16,390 nt of DNA from contig JAJRST010000438.1 of the NCBI GenBank assembly GCA_024278645.1, positions 1 to 16,390 of the forward strand, in the 5' to 3' direction. This DNA comes from a bacterium. GTDB lineage: Bacteria; Zhuqueibacterota; Zhuqueibacteria; Residuimicrobiales; Krinioviventaceae. Made by a program: the position numbers and the translations under genes. Shown one piece after another: positions 14,555 to 16,390 of this stretch (positions are counted from its first letter, which is position 1; every line of letters begins with the position of its first letter). The notes under the pieces are model-generated. The model did no database searches. It was not told where the DNA came from and saw nothing but the letters and a program-made list of their open reading frames with translations.

Positions 14555-14868
14555 CTTTTCCCACTTTTTTTGAGATCGATGCTCTCGTCATAATAATCGT
14601 TCAGGTCGAGTACACGGTAAATAATAGAGACGTCATTTTTATCATGAATAATGACATGATTGCTGGAGTATTGACTGTAAACCGTAATCCAGAACTCGAC
14701 ATTCTTTGTCAACTGTGGAGGGAGCGGAAAGTCGCTTTGAGCCTGCAGGTGCGAAAGCGGCGGTATACCGCCTAACCAGAAAAGGCAGACGAGGAACTTG
14801 CAAATTTTGCCAAAGTATTGAACCGGATAATCAATGCGCGATAACAGAACGACCATACCCTTCTTCAT
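14473..14868 (-). pseudogene. N-terminal piece of the split lytic transglycosylase (signal peptide and leading domain)
   Basis: This open stretch of 131 residues begins with a basic and hydrophobic export signal (about 1-44, ending in LQAQS) and continues with FPLPPQLTKNVEFW (47-60), VYSQYSSNHVIIHD (63-76) and IIYRVLDL (82-89). This leader is common ahead of MltD-like transglycosylases in related bacteria. Homology-like sequence ends at about residue 101 (IDLKK); after that the frame yields an unrelated Arg/Ser-rich tail antiparallel to nothing recognisable. In the -1 frame the reading continues as LKKKWEKVEEVKDEY into the catalytic part. So this and the downstream frame are one broken gene (13469-14868), or one gene needing frameshifting. 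The ATG at 14866-14868 or a second one at residue 5 could be the start; neither has a well-spaced ribosome site. Confidence 0.7.
14565..14571 (-). other. A7 homopolymer at the frameshift site
   Basis: On the minus strand CTC is followed by seven A and then GTGGG. With eight A, or a -1 slip, the reading continues from IDLKK into KWEKVEEVKDEY without a break. Loss of one base, sequencing error, or slippage on the run would all explain it. Confidence 0.75.
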
Positions 14869-15079
14869 CCCGAGTTAATAACTGATGTAATCGAATGCAT
14901 ACAAGCTGAAAGCGCGACAAATTTCAAGCCATGCGAATTGTCATTGAAGCCTTTTAACGAGGCCCACGCGTACAGTTAGAAAGAATTACTAATATTTGAA
15001 CGTTTTGCCTAAATAATAGTCCGCTTTTATTTATCGGACGAGAGAACCTCTTGCAGCAGGAAAGAGGCAAGCATTGTCC
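14869..15079. other. Intergenic region between the SWIM gene and the transglycosylase
   Basis: This 211-base gap shows no believable gene. It contains two short inverted repeats near the end of the SWIM gene and probably the promoter of the transglycosylase-MEMO pair, but I could not find a convincing -35/-10 pair. Confidence 0.5.
15019..15067 (-). terminator. Possible weak terminator region after the SWIM gene
   Basis: Two hairpins lie downstream of the SWIM stop codon: CCTCTT/AAGAGG (15047-15052 with 15062-15067, nine-base loop) and GTCCG/CGGAC (15019-15023 with 15035-15039, eleven-base loop), the second followed on the minus strand by TATTATTTA. Stems are short and no solid U-run is present. 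Confidence 0.25.
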
Positions 15080-15553
15080 TTAAGGAACAGGCTCGGGGTC
15101 AATTTCGTCCCAGTCGAGCATCTTTTTTTCGAGAAAGGCCTGCGCCATGTGCGGCTCATGTTGAAGAATGTTTGCGACAATTTCGAGCAAACGTGTTTTT
15201 TCAACTTTTTCTATCTTGTTCAGCACCTCGGCGACATTCAGAAAATCCTGAGCATCATTCACCCAGCAATAAAGAAGAGCTATCGCATGACGACAGATTC
15301 TGCGCTCGCTGTCGCACTCGCAAATGCTGGTTATTTCATTGCCGTGAATGACAATTTTAACCTGATAGTTCTCGAAATAATTGCCTACTCGACCGGAGAT
15401 TTTATTGCGATAGACGACCGCCTTTTCAATCTGGGAATTATCGTAATAAGCCAACGCCTCGCCGCGTGTTGCTTCCTCGTCAAAAGCGGCGATTTGATCG
15501 TAGCCAAGTTCCCGCAACTCCCTGGCAATCGTCGGGTTATCCTCAAGAGGCAT
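15080..15553 (-). CDS. Small SWIM zinc-finger protein
   Basis: This 157-residue cytoplasmic protein contains a SWIM zinc motif: Cys78-x-Cys80-x6-Cys87-x-His89 (CEC...CRH), preceded by the usual beta strands (YQVKIVIHGNEITSICEC, 63-80) and followed by a hydrophobic helix (AIALLYCWV). The C-terminal part is helical (about 103-145, LLEIVANILQHEPHMAQAFL) as in many bacterial SWIM proteins. SWIM domains bind DNA or proteins and in bacteria often precede SNF2-type helicases; here the protein stands alone with no helicase beside it. The gene is flanked by gaps of 113 and 211 bases, so it may be its own transcription unit. Exact role unknown. Confidence 0.75.
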   Translation of the reverse strand: MPLEDNPTIARELRELGYDQIAAFDEEATRGEALAYYDNSQIEKAVVYRNKISGRVGNYFENYQVKIVIHGNEITSICECDSERRICRHAIALLYCWVNDAQDFLNVAEVLNKIEKVEKTRLLEIVANILQHEPHMAQAFLEKKMLDWDEIDPEPVP

Positions 15554-15666
15554 GGACTGCTGAGCCTTTATATTAACTTGATTTATAATACTTTATCATA
15601 CAAAACAGACGACAAAGAAACAAGCAGAAAGTTTTCGCAATTGTAAAAAATTGCACCTTTTTTCAT
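15554..15666. other. AT-rich intergenic region upstream of the SWIM gene
   Basis: This 113-base gap between two minus-strand genes is rich in A and T. It may hold the SWIM promoter (for example TATTAT on the minus strand near 15583-15588), but no good -35 at standard spacing was found. No terminator-grade hairpin was found. Confidence 0.3.
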
Positions 15667-16390
15667 CTAGCGGCCCCAAAATGCATCCATTTTCTTTTTT
15701 CTCGCCTTGATCCGCTTGGCTTCTTTTGCTGCGGCCCGGGCCCACTTGCTGTCCGGCTCCAGCGCCATAGCGCGCTCCAGTTCGTCAATGGCGTTGCTGT
15801 ACTCGTTTTTGTCCTTTTTGTGATAAGCCAATCCCAGGTAGTAATGTGGCTCGGCCCGATCCGGATAGAGCAAGGAGGCGGCGGCAAAATTATCAATGCC
15901 ATCCCAAAGAGCGTTGATGGATCCCTTTTTAAACAAGCGCAGGCCGGAGGCCAAATACAACCGGTACTTTGCTTCTTTGTGGTCCGGCTTTATATCAAGC
16001 GCGCGAGCAAAAGATTTTTTTGCGGCCTCGTATTTATATTTTTCCCATTCGCCCAGCCCTTGTTGATAAAACTGTTCGGAGAGCGCAGCTATGCTGTCAA
16101 TTTTGGCTAACTTTAGCTGAATGCCTGCAGAATCCGCATTCAAGTCGACCGCTATTAAAAACTCGACACGAGCTTTATCATATCGCTTTTGAACAAAAAG
16201 GACATCGCCTTTTCTTGCAACCGCATGAGGTTTGTTCGGCGATATTTTTTCGGCTTTTGCGTAATAAGAAAAGGCGGCTTTGCCGTCATCAGGGAGAAAT
16301 TGATCGCCGCGTTTTAATGTTGTGCTGTACAATTTCTCGATAAACCTTTCTTCTCCCGGCTGCAATCGGACAAGTTTATCAAAAGTAAGA
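15667..16390 (-). CDS. TPR-repeat protein (partial, 5' end beyond the right edge)
   Basis: The frame is open through the right edge of the window, so the start lies outside; the TTG at 16363-16365 is only an internal codon. About 240 residues are visible, made of tetratricopeptide-like helical pairs: AAFSYYAKAEKISPNKPHAV, KYDEA-type repeats such as KKSFARALDIKPDHKEAKY, and PHYYLGLAYHKKDKNEYSNAIDELERAMALEPDS near the end. The C-terminus is strongly basic (AKRIKARKKKMDAFWGR). It is probably a scaffold or envelope-associated protein, possibly with an N-terminal signal or enzyme domain upstream that cannot be seen. It differs from the large TPR lipoprotein at 2355-4757, so the two are not obvious copies. 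Confidence 0.75.
   Translation of the reverse strand, partial: LTFDKLVRLQPGEERFIEKLYSTTLKRGDQFLPDDGKAAFSYYAKAEKISPNKPHAVARKGDVLFVQKRYDKARVEFLIAVDLNADSAGIQLKLAKIDSIAALSEQFYQQGLGEWEKYKYEAAKKSFARALDIKPDHKEAKYRLYLASGLRLFKKGSINALWDGIDNFAAASLLYPDRAEPHYYLGLAYHKKDKNEYSNAIDELERAMALEPDSKWARAAAKEAKRIKARKKKMDAFWGR

Overview
The window looks like ordinary chromosome from a Gram-negative, probably anaerobic or facultative bacterium. It encodes lipoproteins with clear lipoboxes, a TonB-dependent outer-membrane receptor, an envelope adaptor of the HlyD/AcrA type and two cell-wall lytic enzymes. The NAD-linked dihydroorotate dehydrogenase (PyrD type 1B with PyrK), the long TPR lipoprotein and the MEMO protein with an added N-terminal domain suggest the FCB-related phyla (KSB1, Calditrichota, Zixibacteria or similar). 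That placement is a low-confidence inference. No rRNA, tRNA, CRISPR, insertion sequence or phage gene was seen, and no gap between genes exceeds 300 bases.

Region 1 (1-5549, minus strand) is a tightly packed set read right to left: a SIRT5-like sirtuin, an 800-residue TPR lipoprotein, pyrK, pyrD, an RlpA-like lipoprotein, and the start of a membrane protein that leaves the window on the left. A divergent AT-rich region (5550-5821) separates it from region 2.

Region 2 (5822-8363, plus strand) is a three-gene operon: a HlyD/AcrA-type adaptor, a VTC-domain (polyphosphate polymerase-like) protein and a DUF4956 membrane protein. The adaptor carries the TolC-docking hairpin signature, but no classical transporter is present. 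This suggests an uncharacterised machine that makes and moves a polyanion, possibly polyphosphate, across the envelope.

Region 3 (8360-12169, minus strand) is an operon of nikR, a TonB-dependent receptor, an ECF-type S component, a SAM methyltransferase and a small PAS protein. An inverted repeat GTGTTAC-N13-GTAACAC overlaps the predicted nikR promoter and matches the NikR operator type known from Geobacter. The NikR protein nevertheless lacks two of the four nickel ligands (His to Gln, Cys to Ser). This points to an autoregulated metal or metallophore uptake operon whose sensor has changed.

Region 4 (12193-16390, minus strand) holds a MEMO-family protein, an MltD-like lytic transglycosylase split by a one-base frameshift at an A7 tract, a small SWIM zinc-finger protein, and a TPR protein that runs off the right edge.
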